Shown: one piece after another, positions 12,564-24,065 of the stretch | How the letters are laid out: each line of letters starts with the position of its first letter | How positions within the stretch are numbered: the stretch's first letter is position 1 | NCBI RefSeq assembly: GCF_019320115.1 | Contig: NC_089597.1 | Coordinates: 120,038,000-120,101,999, forward strand | DNA: 64,000 nucleotides | From: Miscanthus floridulus | Taxonomy: Eukaryota; Streptophyta; Magnoliopsida; Poales; Poaceae | Direction of reading: 5' to 3' | Notes under the pieces: generated by a model | What the model was told of the DNA's origin: nothing | What the model saw: only the letters and a program-made list of their open reading frames with translations | The model's database searches: none | Position numbers and translations under genes: made by a program

Positions 12564-12720
12564 GTAGCCCCCGAGCCTCTGGGTGATTCGGATAGAATCG
12601 CCTGGGGGTGTTTTCGATTTCATCGGAGTTACATTGCCAGAGGGTGCACGCGAGCGCACCCGATGGGTGTAGCCCTTGAGCTCCCGGGGGATTCGAGTAG
12701 AATCGCTCGGGGGTAGTATC
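12564..12720 (-). repeat. TE-B polypurine tract and two hairpin modules
   Basis: Immediately inside the 3' LTR. On the sense strand it holds the polypurine tract GAGGCTCGGGGGCTACT, then modules with GATTC/GAATC and GGGTGC/GCACCC inverted repeats and a second purine stretch. These match the arrays next to the 3' LTRs of TE-A and TE-C. Confidence 0.65.
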
Positions 12721-13169
12721 GGACCCTTCGCGGGTAAGGCTGAAAGACTTGGTTTTTCGTCAACTGGATATTTTTAAGGGAATTGTGGTATTCCGTTTGT
12801 GGGAATTTTATTCAGTGACGGCCTGGCTGGGACCTGACTACGGATCAAGGCCCTGGTGATGCTTGCGTCCTTGAGTCCTAGTAGTTTGCGGGCCTATCCC
12901 TCATTGGGATGGCCCTTTGGCTCTGGGACCCTAGGTGGGCCGACCTCCGGTCGTTATGGGCCTAGATGGGTTTAGTGAAGAGATTTTTCTGGTCCACGTC
13001 CCCTCTGTGGGAAAAGAGTCACGGTCGCTTCGGGAAAGCGAACCGCCCGGCGCAATTTTGGTGGGAGAGGATAGGGATCGTGGGCGCGTGTCCCGCAACA
13101 CGACGCGATGGTGCACGTGGCCGGCCCAGAGATCAAGGCGGATGGTTGCCCTTCTCGCATCCGTCGCCA

Positions 13170-13177
13170 CTATAAAA
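13170..13177 (+). promoter_or_regulatory. TATA-like box of the antisense gene in TE-B
   Basis: CTATAAAA lies about 200 bp upstream of the likely start at 13376, in a locally GC-rich stretch. Its position and orientation suit the antisense gene, not TE-B itself. Confidence 0.5.
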
Positions 13178-13375
13178 CCATGGGGTTCACCCCCGTGGGT
13201 TCCATACTTCGCTTCCTCACCTTCGCATCCGCAGCTTTCGTCGCCAATCGCCTTAGCTTCCCATGCCAAGACTGTTGCCGCCATTAGGTTTGCATCCGCG
13301 TTTACCGCCGCCGTCGAGCTCACGTCCGCGCCGCCGCCCTCGTTGAGCTCGCACCCACATTCCCTCGACATTTCG

Positions 13376-16300
13376 ATGGAGCTATGGGGTAGATCCAGCA
13401 TTACTTCTCGGTGTTTGGAGGGCCTCGTCCGCTGTGGCCTCCTCTGCCCACTATCCGCCGTCAGGGAGTGGCTGCTGCCTAGTGATGAGAATGAACCAGC
13501 GCCGCCTGAAGGGTACATCGTGTCTTTTGCCATCTTTTATGAGCGGGGATTTGCCGTACCCATGCATAGATTTCTTCGGGGGTTGTTGGATTATTACCAA
13601 GTAGAGTTGCAGCATCTTACCCCCAATGGTGTCCAACATATGGCGGCATTTGTTGCCCTATGTGAGGGTTTCCTAGGGATCAATCCCCACTTCGATTTGT
13701 GGCGGCACTTTTGCACCGTCAGTTTGTCGAAGAGGAAGATTGGGGGGGAAGGATGTGAGCGTGCCGATGGGATGTGCCAGCATTCATCTGTGCCCCACCC
13801 GGTCGAGGGACTACCCACTGATGCGTCTGTCATCCTCAAATAAGGGGTGGCACTCGTAGTGGTTTTACGTCAGGGACGACCTGAGTGCCACATTGCCGAA
13901 GTACTCTAGGCGCCTCATCGACGAGGCTCCAGAGTCGTGGTAGTGGGGCTGTCCGACTTCGGAGAAGAAACACCTTGCTGACCTTCTCGCCGCCATTCAT
14001 GCTCTGAAGGTCTGGGGTGTGAAGGGGTCGAGGATCATTGGTGCCTACCATGCGAGGAGGGTGGCGCCGCTAATGGCACGCGCGCTTCCCTTGTACCGGA
14101 TGGTTCCTAGAGAGTCGTTCGAAGGAACGGTGTTCGTTGATGAGGTGCTTGCTCCTTCTAAAGTGGCGCAGCGTATCAGGGAGGCGATGGAGCCTATGAA
14201 GGACACCTCTGGCTCCATCCTTGAACCTGTGTATCTAGTGCTAGGGCATCCCCCAACGTGACTAGAACCTGGGTTTTTTGAATTTGTAAGCTTTCCTTCC
14301 CCGTGCCCTCCTTTTCGATTGAATTTCTGATCCTTTAATACCAACCTTGGGATGGCAGGACCAGCCAAGGAGGCTATTCTTCAAGGACTACCCGGTCCTG
14401 CTGCCAAAGGATCGGGTCATGGCGGTGGCGAATTGCATCATGATCGAGTGGGAAAAGAGGGCAAGGGAGCAAAAGAAAGCTGAGGAGCGGCGGAAGCAGG
14501 AAGGGCGGGATCGAGGAAAGGAAGTAAGCAGTGATGACGATGATGATGACGACAATGATGATGTTGATGAGGTTGCTACCGGTGTGGATTGGGGCATCCT
14601 GGAGGATGAGGGCATGCTGACCAATGCCCCTCCGTCTGTGTAGGAACCCCCTCATCCCACGCAGAGGGAAATGAGTCCGCAAGGTTGGTGAAGGATGGAG
14701 CCGAAGAGTCCACCGCTTCTTGTGGGGTGTCGGCAGAGGATCGGTGGGTGGCTAGATCTGAGGAGGCCCCTGAGGTGCTGATGGAGGAGGGGGTCCTATT
14801 GCCTTGTCTCATGAGAGGACGGTGGTGAGTGGATCTACCACCTAGCCTGAGGTGTTGACCGAGAGGGGTGGCTCTACAGCCACGCCCTCAGAGACAAGGG
14901 AGATGAGCTCCCCTGCCTAGGAGTAGGGGGCAGGTTCAAAGCGGTCCCATCCTGATGAGTTAGGGCAGGGGTCTAGGGTTCATCCCTAAAGCGCTCCTAC
15001 CGGCCGAAGACGTCAGGGTAAGCCACTGACTCCCCTGTCTCTCTTTTATTTCGTTTTTTTGTTTTGACTTTATGCCCTTTTCTCTTGTGTAGACTTTTGT
15101 GGACAGGCCACCCTCTGAGGACTGCGCCCAAGAAGAGCCTTGGCCATTAGGTGGGATGGGCGGCATCGCTTGACGTTGCTCTTGTTTCGGGCAGGAGTGG
15201 CAACGATGCTACGACTGTGTTGGTTGACTCGACGACAGCCGTGGCGATACCCGCGCCTTTGGTGGCCGCCGAGCAGGCGAGATCTTCCATAGTGGGTGCG
15301 GCACCATCGGCCGAGGGTCGTGTATCGCCGGTGGAGGTGGTCGTGACTGCACCAAGCCAGGATCAACCAGGTGTAGCCACGGTGGTGCTCGAGGGCGTAG
15401 TGCAGTCTACACCACCAGGGGCCTAGGTGGATCCGCCTGTGGCGCTCGAAGTGGCCCAAATGGAGGAGGATCTGGTCGGAGGGTCCTTGAGCGTCGTGGT
15501 GGTGGTGCGGAGGACCAAGAGGGAGTCACCCCCGGCCCCTTTGTCGGGAGGTAGCTGCTCCCCCGTGCGGGGCGAGCCGCCGCTTCAGTGGATGGCCGCT
15601 CAGGACCCAATGTCGGCTCTTTTCATGCTGGATGACCATGCTGAGAGCATGGAGCGGGAGAGTCTTGACTTCGGGCTTTCGACTATGATGAATGCCCTGG
15701 ACTAGGTCAGAGGGGCCCTGCGTGGAATTGTCGTTCCTACTAGCCAGGTATCTGCTCGTTCTTCCTCGTTTTCCTCCTTCAAGTACTTTTGTATTTTCGT
15801 ATTTTTGATACCGGTCTTCTTTTTAGGTCATTGTTGCTCGTAGTCAGAGGAAATCCTAGTTCCTCCGTGAACAGAAGGTGGAATGGGATCGCCTTGCCGA
15901 GGAGGCCCGGCTGCGAGGAGATGTGGGCGCGTAGCTTGCTGCCGCCCAGCAGCGAGAGGCCCAGGCGTGTTAGGACACAGAGGAGGCCCACGGGATGTTT
16001 GAGGACTTGTCGGCGAGGACAAAGCTAGATGAGGAGGAAATCGCTAGGCTCCGAAAGGAGTGAGATGAGCTGATGCAGAAGAATGCTACGGCTAGTGAGA
16101 AGGCTGGCGAGCTCCTAGCAGAGCTATAGACGGAGGAGGACCTCAAGCTAAAGGCTGAGGAGAGGTCCGTGATGTTGCAGGAGATGGTGAAGTAGGATGC
16201 CGTGGTGATCGATCGGACCATCCGAGAGCGCGATGAAGCGCGTCGGGAGGCCAAGGCACGCCAGGCGGATCTTGGAGTCGAGGTGACCCGACGGCTGGAT

Positions 16301-16706
16301 GCCGAGGAAGTTTCTGCCGGTGTACACGCCGATCTCGCCGAGGTGCGGGGGCTTCTCCAAGCTAAAGGTGATGAGAATGATTGCCTATCCCTCACCGTTC
16401 TGGCGGTCTACGACAACCTGTAGGTGGCACAAGAGGAGGGGACCAGCTCGCTTGCGGCCCGTGCAGCTAGTATCACGGCTCGGGTGGGCTAGCTTGAGGA
16501 GAGTGCTTTTCACGCCAGGATCACCTAGGCCTTCACCATCGCCGATTCTCATTACGAGAAGGAGATCAACCTGGAGGTGATGAGTGAAGGTTTCCCGCCT
16601 ACTTATGAGGATGATGAGCTGGGCGCGATTGAGAAGGTGGTGGATCCTCTTGCAAAGAAGCTGGTGGATAATCTGAAAGCAATGGTTCTCCCTTCGTGGA
16701 AGTAGT
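13376..16706 (+). pseudogene. Antisense gene of TE-B ('putative gypsy type transposon' protein), broken
   Basis: Runs opposite to TE-B gag-pol, between integrase and the 3' LTR. The chosen start is Met 13376, the first Met after the TATA box that leads into the conserved domain; the longer frame from 12935 crosses the promoter. The first part (13376-13843) has EGYIVSFAIFYERGF, LLDYYQVELQHLTPNGVQHM and CEGFLGINPHFDLWR, hallmarks of the plant family often annotated 'putative gypsy type transposon' (Pfam PF04195, from memory). It continues in another frame with two TAG stops into ARRVAPLMARALPLYRM (14040-14260). A likely intron (donor near 14260, acceptor 14357-14358) leads to an acidic run (SSDDDDDDDNDD, about 14530) and a long charged coiled-coil-like region (15850-16700). 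The end TAG at 16704-16706 is followed by AATAAA. Function unknown. Confidence 0.75.
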
Positions 16707-16712
16707 TAGTTG

Positions 16713-16718
16713 AATAAA
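16713..16718 (+). terminator. Candidate poly(A) signal of the antisense gene
   Basis: AATAAA 7 bp after the end of the coiled-coil frame, on the antisense-gene strand. It may be chance, but with the TATA box it completes a gene-like unit. Confidence 0.4.
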
Positions 16719-18559
16719 TTTGAACACTTATATGTAATATGTGAACAAGTGTCGGTACTTTCGAGTCTGGAAGTAGTTTCGTGATTTTGCTTTATAATTT
16801 CGTTTTGTTTGATTCCACCTTCTTCCCTTTTTGCAATCAAAAAGAGTGTTTATTCGATCCGACACTTCCCTTTGTCTAAGGCCGCAGGGCCAGTGGTGCT
16901 TTCAGGGAAAAAAATTTGGGTTGTGCTACTTGAGCAAAACATACCGTAGCCGTCTGGTCATTTGGTTTTTTGTGGTCTTACCAATCTGTTCCCCCAAATC
17001 TTGCCGCTGGTCTTGATGTGAGGAGGGAGTCTGATGTAATGATTGTTTCGAAAAAAGGAAGGGAGGTAGCCATACCTTTACCAGCCCCCGAGTGAGATCC
17101 GACCCCTTGCGTTCACTGGGGTCGGGTGTTACTGGAGACCAGAGCGTTCAGATGGAATCCCATTCCATGGTTTTTGTGACAGGGTCGGCAAAGTCCTCGG
17201 ATGGGGTTCCACTATTCCCCATCCTGCCTTCCAACAAAATTCCCCAAATGGGGACTCTATGGGCTCAGCAGGGGGGGGCTTCGAACCTCCATCCCTGTAT
17301 CGAGCGGCTCGAGCCCCCGAGCGATAGGGGTCGGCCGTAATTCGTGTGTTACCCCATCCTCGATTTTCATGATCGGAGGGGCTGAGTAGACAACACTTGC
17401 CTCGGTGGCTCGAGTATTATGCTCAATGAGCTCGCTAACGGGTATGTTCGTGTGGAATCCGGGTCCATCATTTGCTGATGGGGTCAGAAGAGCCCTCTGG
17501 TGGCATTCCACAACTTCTTAACCCGCCTCCCGGTAGATGCCCGAGCCGTTCGATAGGCTTAGGTGGCCCGATGGCCTCTCCTCGATGGAGATTCTGTGGG
17601 TTTGGCTCGAGGTTAGAATCGAACGAGAAAAGGTTGAGACGTCCCTGTCTGCTTCTGAGCGGGGTCGGGCAGGGCCGCTGGGGCTCGTCTCAGTTATTTC
17701 TCCCTGGCTCTGTTTGGCACGAGGCAGCCTCGAGCCCTTTGTGGGCTGGCCTTCGAACCTCAGCCTGCTGCCACCCATATCAAATGAGGTGATGGCCATT
17801 TCATGATGCGACACGAAGCGTTGGGATGCAACGTTTTGCATACGCAATGTTTGAATGTATAATTTAATCGAAATGAAGGTGGGGTTGGTAACGTTACCTT
17901 GGTAGCACGAGTGACGGAAAGCTCCCACCAGATGTGTTCGAGCCAGGTTTTGGGTCTAATGTTTCCGACGAGGCCAGCGTAAACTGCATAAGTATTGCTA
18001 CTTTTGTTTTTGCGATTGATTTTTAAGCGATTTGCTAGCTTCCCCCCTGAAGGGGGGGGGGCTCTGCAGGTGGACCCCTCCAAAGTCCTTTCAGGATGGT
18101 GGGAGCTAAGGCTAGCAGTGTGAGGAACTATGAATGCGAAAAGACTCCATAGCCGGTGGAGGCGGTTTGTCCTGTTGTGCTCATCGTTGTATTCCCACAC
18201 GCCGCGCTTTTGGTTTCCCAAACATAAGGAGGGGTCATGCTAAAAAAGGGTGTTTAAACAAACATGCGCCCTCGGTAGCCCTCGAGCGATGTTCGTGTCC
18301 CTGCCATTGTTGGGGTTGGAAGCTCGGCAAAGAATTCAACACTCAAAGTAAATAAACTGGGGTGCTTATCTTTCAGTCGGTCATTCATTTGTTGTTTTGA
18401 CTGGGCTGACCGATCGACCCAGGGGGCCCGTTGGGCTCCCCCTAGAAGGAGGTTCCATTGTTGGGTCATCCCCGGTCCTGCCTGGGGAAGCAGAAAGTCG
18501 CCTGTAGGTGAGTGTGCCCTGGTTCTTGTGTCCGAGGCGCATTAGTGGTGGGCCATGCC
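16719..18559. other. TE-B non-coding spacer
   Basis: No coding content. 17090-17930 resembles the TE-A (10090-10760) and TE-C (58560-59190) spacers: shared phrases include TGGGTTTGGC and CCTTCGAACCTC, with gene-free high-GC text. A poly-G run of nine sits at about 18052-18060. It looks like a duplicated copy of the region normally found beside the 3' LTR. Confidence 0.5.
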
Positions 18560-19500
18560 CCGGTGATGTTTTGGCTTACCAGGCGGCGTCCTATCGATCA
18601 GAGCGTGTCCTGTCGTTTTCAGCGTGCCACCTCAGATTTCTGTCAGCATTGATTTCGCATTTATATTAAATTGGGGAAGGCAGAGAGTTTTTCGTCCGAA
18701 CCTTTCGCCTTTCCTTAGCTGCCAAGCCCCCTCTTTAAATAGGGGGGGAAGAGTTCTTGCCGCACCTCCTCGCCAGCCTTCGAGCCGCCACCTCTTCTCC
18801 TTCCTTTCCACCGAATGTATCAGTTCCTAAGTAAGAGAGGGTAATGCCAGGGAGAGATAAACTCATAGATCCGCCCGTGATTCTGGAGCGCGATGTCGAG
18901 CTAGAGGTTATCCAACATAGATGAGATGGCGTGGTTCGCCTGTGCTGAGGAGGAGTCACCGCTGCTGGAGGAGAAGAGGCGCCGGAGGGCAATGAGCGTT
19001 GTTGATTTCGCCACCCCTGGTCGCGGCCTTCCTTCAGTGGGAGGCGCTTTCTGCCACAACGCTGTTGTTGGGGTTGGGTCTGATGATGATGGCATAGTCC
19101 CTGAAGGTCCTGGCGGAGGGGCACCATATTTGTCGGCACGGCGCTCGACGTTGCAGATGACGGTGCCTTCGAAGGTCCCATGACACGGTGGGATAATGTC
19201 CCGGTGGAGGGGCACCGTTTTCACCGGCGCGGTGCTCGACGTTGCAGATGACGGTGCCTTCGAAGGTCCCGTGATGCGGTGGGATGTTGTCGATGGAGAG
19301 CTCGACGCGGCAGCCGCAGTAGACGAACTAGCCTGTGTACATGCCCAGACGTTGCCGATGGAGAGCTCGGCGCGGCGGCCGCAGTAGATGAACTGGCCCG
19401 TGTACATGCTCGAACGTTGCCGATGGAGAGCTCGGTGCGGCGACCGCAGTAGTACTCGTAGTAAAGCTAAGCAGAGAATGTAATTGAATAAGTTTGGGGG
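18560..19500 (+). pseudogene. TE-B second antisense ORF remnant, next to integrase
   Basis: Sequence upstream of and including a TTTAAATAGGGG TATA-like box (18734-18745) and a start near 18893 matches TE-A 27645-27960 and the TE-C counterpart. The frame then reads N-I-D-E-M-A-W-F-A, like the N-V-D-E-M-V-L-A-A of TE-A, but soon degenerates. From about 19080 to 19450 there are imperfect repeats of GCGGTGCTCGACGTTGC and CGTTGCCGATGGAGAGCTCG. No domain is complete. TE-B therefore has two separate antisense zones. Confidence 0.5.
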
Positions 19501-20039
19501 AGCCCCCGAGTGAACATTCCTTTGGATTTTTAGGAGTACACTAGTCTTTTGCGTGATGAAATCATTTTGTAAGTGGTTAATTTGTGCAAAAATGAACAAA
19601 TTTTTATCTTTTGTTAGGGCAAACAGCTTTTTAGTTTTCTCTTCTTGTAGAAGAGGTTTCGGTGCCCTCCAACCCTTCCCATGGCCCAAGTTGTAAGAAA
19701 CTAGGAGTGCGGGTGAATTAATTCTGATCACGCTGGTGAGCAAAGAGGTTGTAGTCACTAGGGCGTGGGTCTCCCACAGTCCTACCAGTTGTACTCGGAA
19801 TTTGTTCCCGAAATCTTAGTCCTTAGGACTTGTTTACGAGAAGATTGGAAAACTTAGATAAAGTTTTCAAAGATAATAGAGGAAGTGTTTGCAAGATAAA
19901 GGTACTTGTACTTGTATCAGCCCCCGAGTGAGGTCCGGCCCCTCACAATTTGTAGGGGTCGGATGTCACTAAAGATCGGGGTTTTGTAAAGACAAAGACT
20001 GATAAGAAACATGTGTTTATTTAAGGGTAATAACGATGT

Positions 20040-21560
20040 AGCTGCTCAATGTTTCAGGCATTGGTGAAGACCTCACCGTTGATGGTTTTCAACTTGTAGG
20101 CGTCCGGGCAAAGTACTTCCACGACGACGTAGGGCCCCTCCCTGGGCGGGGAGAGTTTGTGGCGGTCCTTGTTGCTCTGCACAAGGTGGAGGATGAGGTC
20201 TCCGACGTTGAAGGCTCGACCCCGCACCTATCGGCTGTGGTACCATCGCAACGCCTACTGGTACTTAGCTGAACGGAGGAGGGCGATGTCGCGAGCTTCA
20301 TCTAGCTGGTCCATGGCGTCTTGGTTGGATGCCTCGGCCCCCTATTCATCGTACGCTCTGATTCTTGGTGCTCCATAGTCAAGGTCCGTTGGGAGAACAG
20401 CTTCAGAACCGTAGACCATGAAGAAGGGTGTGTAGCCAGTGGCCCGGCTAGGAGTTGTCCTTAGGCTCCAGAGCACGGCCGGAAGCTTAGCGAGCCAGCG
20501 CGCGCCGAACTTGTTCAACCGGTTGAAAATTCTAGGCTTAAGGCCTTGCAGGAGCATGCCGTTTGCACGCTCGACATGCCCGTTCGTCCGGGGGTGCGCG
20601 ACGGCTGCCCAATCGATCCGGATGTGTTGTACATCGTAGAATTGAATGAATTTCCTGCCGGTGAATTGCGTGCCGTTCTCTATGATGATGGAGTTTGGTA
20701 CTCCAAAGCAATGGATGATATCAAGGAAGAATAGCACAGCTTGCTCGGATTTGATCGTGGAGAACGATCGAGCTTCAATCTATTTTGTAAACTTGTCTAT
20801 GGTGACAAGCAAGTCGGTGAAGCCCCCGAGCGCCTTTTTGAGTGGCCCAACCAGGTCGAGCCCCCAGACCGTGAAGGGCCACGTGATGGGGATCATTTGG
20901 AGTGCCTGGGCTGGAAGGTGAATCTGCCGAGCGTAGTACTGACACCCTTCGTAGGTGCGTACAATTTGCTCGACGTCGGCTACTGCGGTGGGCTAGTAGA
21001 AGCCCTGTCGGAATGCGTTCCCAACCAAGGTCCTTGGTGCGGCATGGTGACCGTAGACCCCATCGTGGATATCGCTTAGCAAAAGTTTTCCCTATTCGCC
21101 AGGGATACAGAGCTGTAGGATCCCCGTATGGCTCCGTTTATAGAGTTTGCCTTCTACAAGAACAAAGGACTTAGCGCGATGTGAGAGCCATCGGGCTTCC
21201 GTCTTGTCTGCTGGTAGTGTGTCATGGAGGAAGTAGTCGAGGTAAAGCGTTCTCCAGTCGTCGAGAGGGTCGGACTCTGCTGCTGGGTCCTCTTCAAGCT
21301 CCATGACCTCGAGGTTGGGCGGAGCAGTTGGCGGATCGGCCACTAGGGTCGGACTAGATGGGCCATCATCGGCCTGTTCCAACCCCGCATAGCATACCGA
21401 AGGTTTATGTTGATCGCTGGCGAAGACACCTGTTGGGACTAGCTCTCAGCCGGATGCTGCTTTCGTGAGCGTGTTGGCTGCTTCATTGAGACGTCTTGGG
21501 ATGTGGTTGAGTTCGAGGCCGTCAGATTTGTCCTGCAGCCATCGGACTTTCTTGGCAGTA
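20040..21560 (-). pseudogene. TE-B integrase (broken)
   Basis: Minus-strand integrase of a Ty3/Gypsy polyprotein. The N-terminal zinc-binding region and linker lie at about 20940-21390. The catalytic core is 20342-20940, with GLDLVGPL (first Asp), SIIIENGTQF where sibling copies have the second Asp (D replaced by E), and VERANG (catalytic Glu kept). The C-terminal part reaches about 20040 (HKLSPPREGPYVV, then EQLRRYYP). Frames are interrupted. It lies directly downstream of the RNase H region and would have joined the reverse-transcribed DNA to the genome. Confidence 0.85.
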
Positions 21561-22157
21561 TGCCTCCATCTTGGCATCATGGCAGCATGACTCCTTCATG
21601 ACCTAGTTGAAAACCAGCTAGGAGTCGCCCCTGATGTCGAGGTGTCGAATGCCCAGCTCGATGGTGATTCGTAGGCCGTTGATGAGCGCTTTGTATTTTG
21701 CGATATTGTTTGATGAGGGGAAATGGAGCTGAACCATGTACCTCATGCGGACCCCGAGGGGAGATACAAAGACTAGTCCCACATTGGCGCCCTTCTTCAT
21801 TAGCGATGCATTGAAGTACATCATCCAGTACTCTTGATCGACGATTGCTGGTGGCATCTGGACCTCGGTCCACTCCGCGATGAAGTCAGCCAGCACCTGG
21901 GATTTGATCACTGTTCGGGGGGCATAAGTAATGCCCTGATCCATCAGCTCGAGTGCCCACTTTGTGGTTCTTCCTATAGCATCCTGGCTATGGACAGCCT
22001 CGCCGAGGGGGAACGACATCACGACTGTCATAGGGTGTGACCCGAAGTAGTGGCGTAGCTTTCTCTTGGTGATGAGGATGGTGTAGAGGAGTTTTTGGAT
22101 TTGGGAGTAGCGGGTTTTAGAGTCGGATAATACCTCACTAATGAAATATATAGGGTG
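21561..22157 (-). pseudogene. TE-B RNase H and second (archaeal-type) RNase H, broken
   Basis: The end of the ordinary Ty3/Gypsy RNase H (TTKWALELMDQGITYAPR, near 21950) is followed by a second RNase H-like domain, as known for Tat elements. The second domain has lost key acids: YFNAS where TE-A and TE-C have YFDGS, and AKYKAL where they have an E-Y-E motif; the later RGDS is kept. A stop separates it from the RT frame. Confidence 0.8.
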
Positions 22158-23216
22158 CTATACCTTGAAGGCGTGCCCCTCTTCTTCCCGCTCAACAACC
22201 AAGGCGGCGCTAACCACTTGCGTGGTGGCTGCTATATATAGGAGGAGGGATTCTCCATTGCTTGGAGGGACTAGAACCGGGGGTTTAGTTAGAAATTGCT
22301 TAACCATGTCAAGCACCTCCTGAGCCTCGGCTATCCACTCGAAGCAGTCGGACTTCTTCAAGAGTCGATAAAAGGGGAGTCCTCGTTCGCCGAGGCACGA
22401 AATGAATCGGCTGAGGGCGGCAAGGCATCCTATGATCCACTGAACCCCCTTTATGTTTTGGATCAGGCCCATCTTTGTGATGGCTGATATTTTCTCCGGG
22501 TTGGCTTCGATGCCACGCTCGAAGACAATGAAGCCGAGCAGCATGCCCCTCGAAACCCCAAAAACACATTTTTTGGGATTGAGTTTGATGCCATTTGCCC
22601 GGAGTTTCGCAAAGGTTTGTTCAAGGTCGGCAACAAGGTGGTCAGCTCGCTTGGACTTGACTATGATGTCGTTGACGTAGGCCTCAATGGTCCGCCCGAT
22701 GAGGTCCCCGAAGCAATTGAGCATACAACACTGGTAAGTTGCCCCAGCGTTCTTTAGACCGAACGATATTGAAATGTAGCAGAACGATCCGAAGGGGGTG
22801 ATAAAAGATGTCGCGAGCTGGTCGGACTCCTTCATCGTGATCTGGTGGTAGCTAGAGTATGCGTCAAGGAAGCAGAGGGTTTCACACCCCGAGGTGGAAT
22901 CGACTATTTGGTCTATTTGTAGCAAAGGAAATAGATCCTTTGGACATGCCTTGTTGAGGCCTGTGTAATCGACACACATTCTCCATTTCCCACTCTTTTT
23001 TCGCACAAGAACAGGATTAGCTGACCACTCTGGGTGGTGTACTTCCCTGATGAACCCAGCAACCAACAGTTTTGCTATCTCTTCACTGATGGCTCTGTGT
23101 TTTTCCTCGTCGAAGTGGTGCAGGCATTGCTTCACTGGCTTGGAGCCTAGGAGGATTTTCAGGGTATGCTCAGTGACCTCCCTCAGGATGCCTGGCATAT
23201 CCGAGGGTTTCCACAC
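22158..23216 (-). pseudogene. TE-B reverse transcriptase
   Basis: A 352-residue open frame from FVWKPSDMPG-type sequence through the RT palm into the start of RNase H. Motifs seen: WRMCVDYTGLNKACPKD, LDAYSSYHQI, and YVND in place of the catalytic YVDD. It is in the same frame as the protease ORF upstream (23262-24065), separated by a single TAG at 23262. The loop before YVND is six residues long, against eighteen in TE-A and TE-C. The D-to-N change and the stop make it inactive. Confidence 0.9.
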
Positions 23217-23261
23217 AAATATGTCTTTGTTATCGCGGAGGAAGTCGACGAGCGTGCTTTC

Positions 23262-24065
23262 CTATTCAGAGGAGAGCGCGGTCCCGATGTGGACTTTTTT
23301 GCCCTCGGAGTTGCTAGGGTCCATGAGGACATCCTTGGACCCTTCCGTCGATTCGAATGACCTAGACGACTTCTTCGTGTCAGGTGCTTCTTCAACGACC
23401 TCCTCTCTGAGGGTGGTGAGCTCTTCGGAGGCGACGACTGCTATGGCATGGCCGCAGCATTCGACTTCGCACTCGTAAGCACGACGGAAGGAGGTGCTGA
23501 TGGTGATGACCCCATGGGGGCCCGGCATCTTCAGCTTAAGGTATGTATAGTTGGAGATGGCCATGAACTTCATATAGCATGGACGTCCAAGGATGGCATG
23601 GAAGGTTTCGGGGAACCCTACCACATCGAAGGTAAGGGTCTCAGTCCTATAATTGGACTGATCCCCAAAAATGATGGGCAGATCGATCTGCCCCAGCAGC
23701 ACGACCTGTCTGCCAGGTACGATGCCGTGGAAGGGCGCTCGGATGGGGTGGAGGTTCATTCGGTCGACGCCCATCTCATTGAGTGTCTTGGCGTACAAGA
23801 TGTTGAGGCCACTGCCTCCGTCCATCAGTACTTTTGTGAGCCGCTTTTGGCCAACAATTGGGTCGACAACAAGCGGGTACCTTCCCGGGTGTGGGATTAC
23901 ATCCGGATGGTTGGTCTGGTCAAAGGTTATGGTGGATTCTGACCACCGGAGGAAGGCAGGCGTGGCCGGTCCGGCTGTATAGACCTCGCAACGTGTGACC
24001 TTTTGGCGGCGCTTGGAGTCATAGGCCGCTGATCCTCCGAAGATCATGAGGGCACCGTTTGGCAT
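23262..24065 (-). pseudogene. TE-B aspartic protease region
   Basis: Open frame of 267 residues with the retropepsin-like active-site stretch KVLMDGGSGLNIL near its middle and ILGRPCYMKFMAISNYTYLK downstream. It would process the gag-pol polyprotein. The frame continues from gag and ends at a TAG that falls at the same place as stops in TE-A and TE-C, before the RT domain. Confidence 0.85.

Noticed and set aside
12935..13375. Upstream extension of the antisense ORF in TE-B
   Set aside because: The stretch contains the TATA box and low-complexity sequence; the recognisable domain starts after Met 13376.
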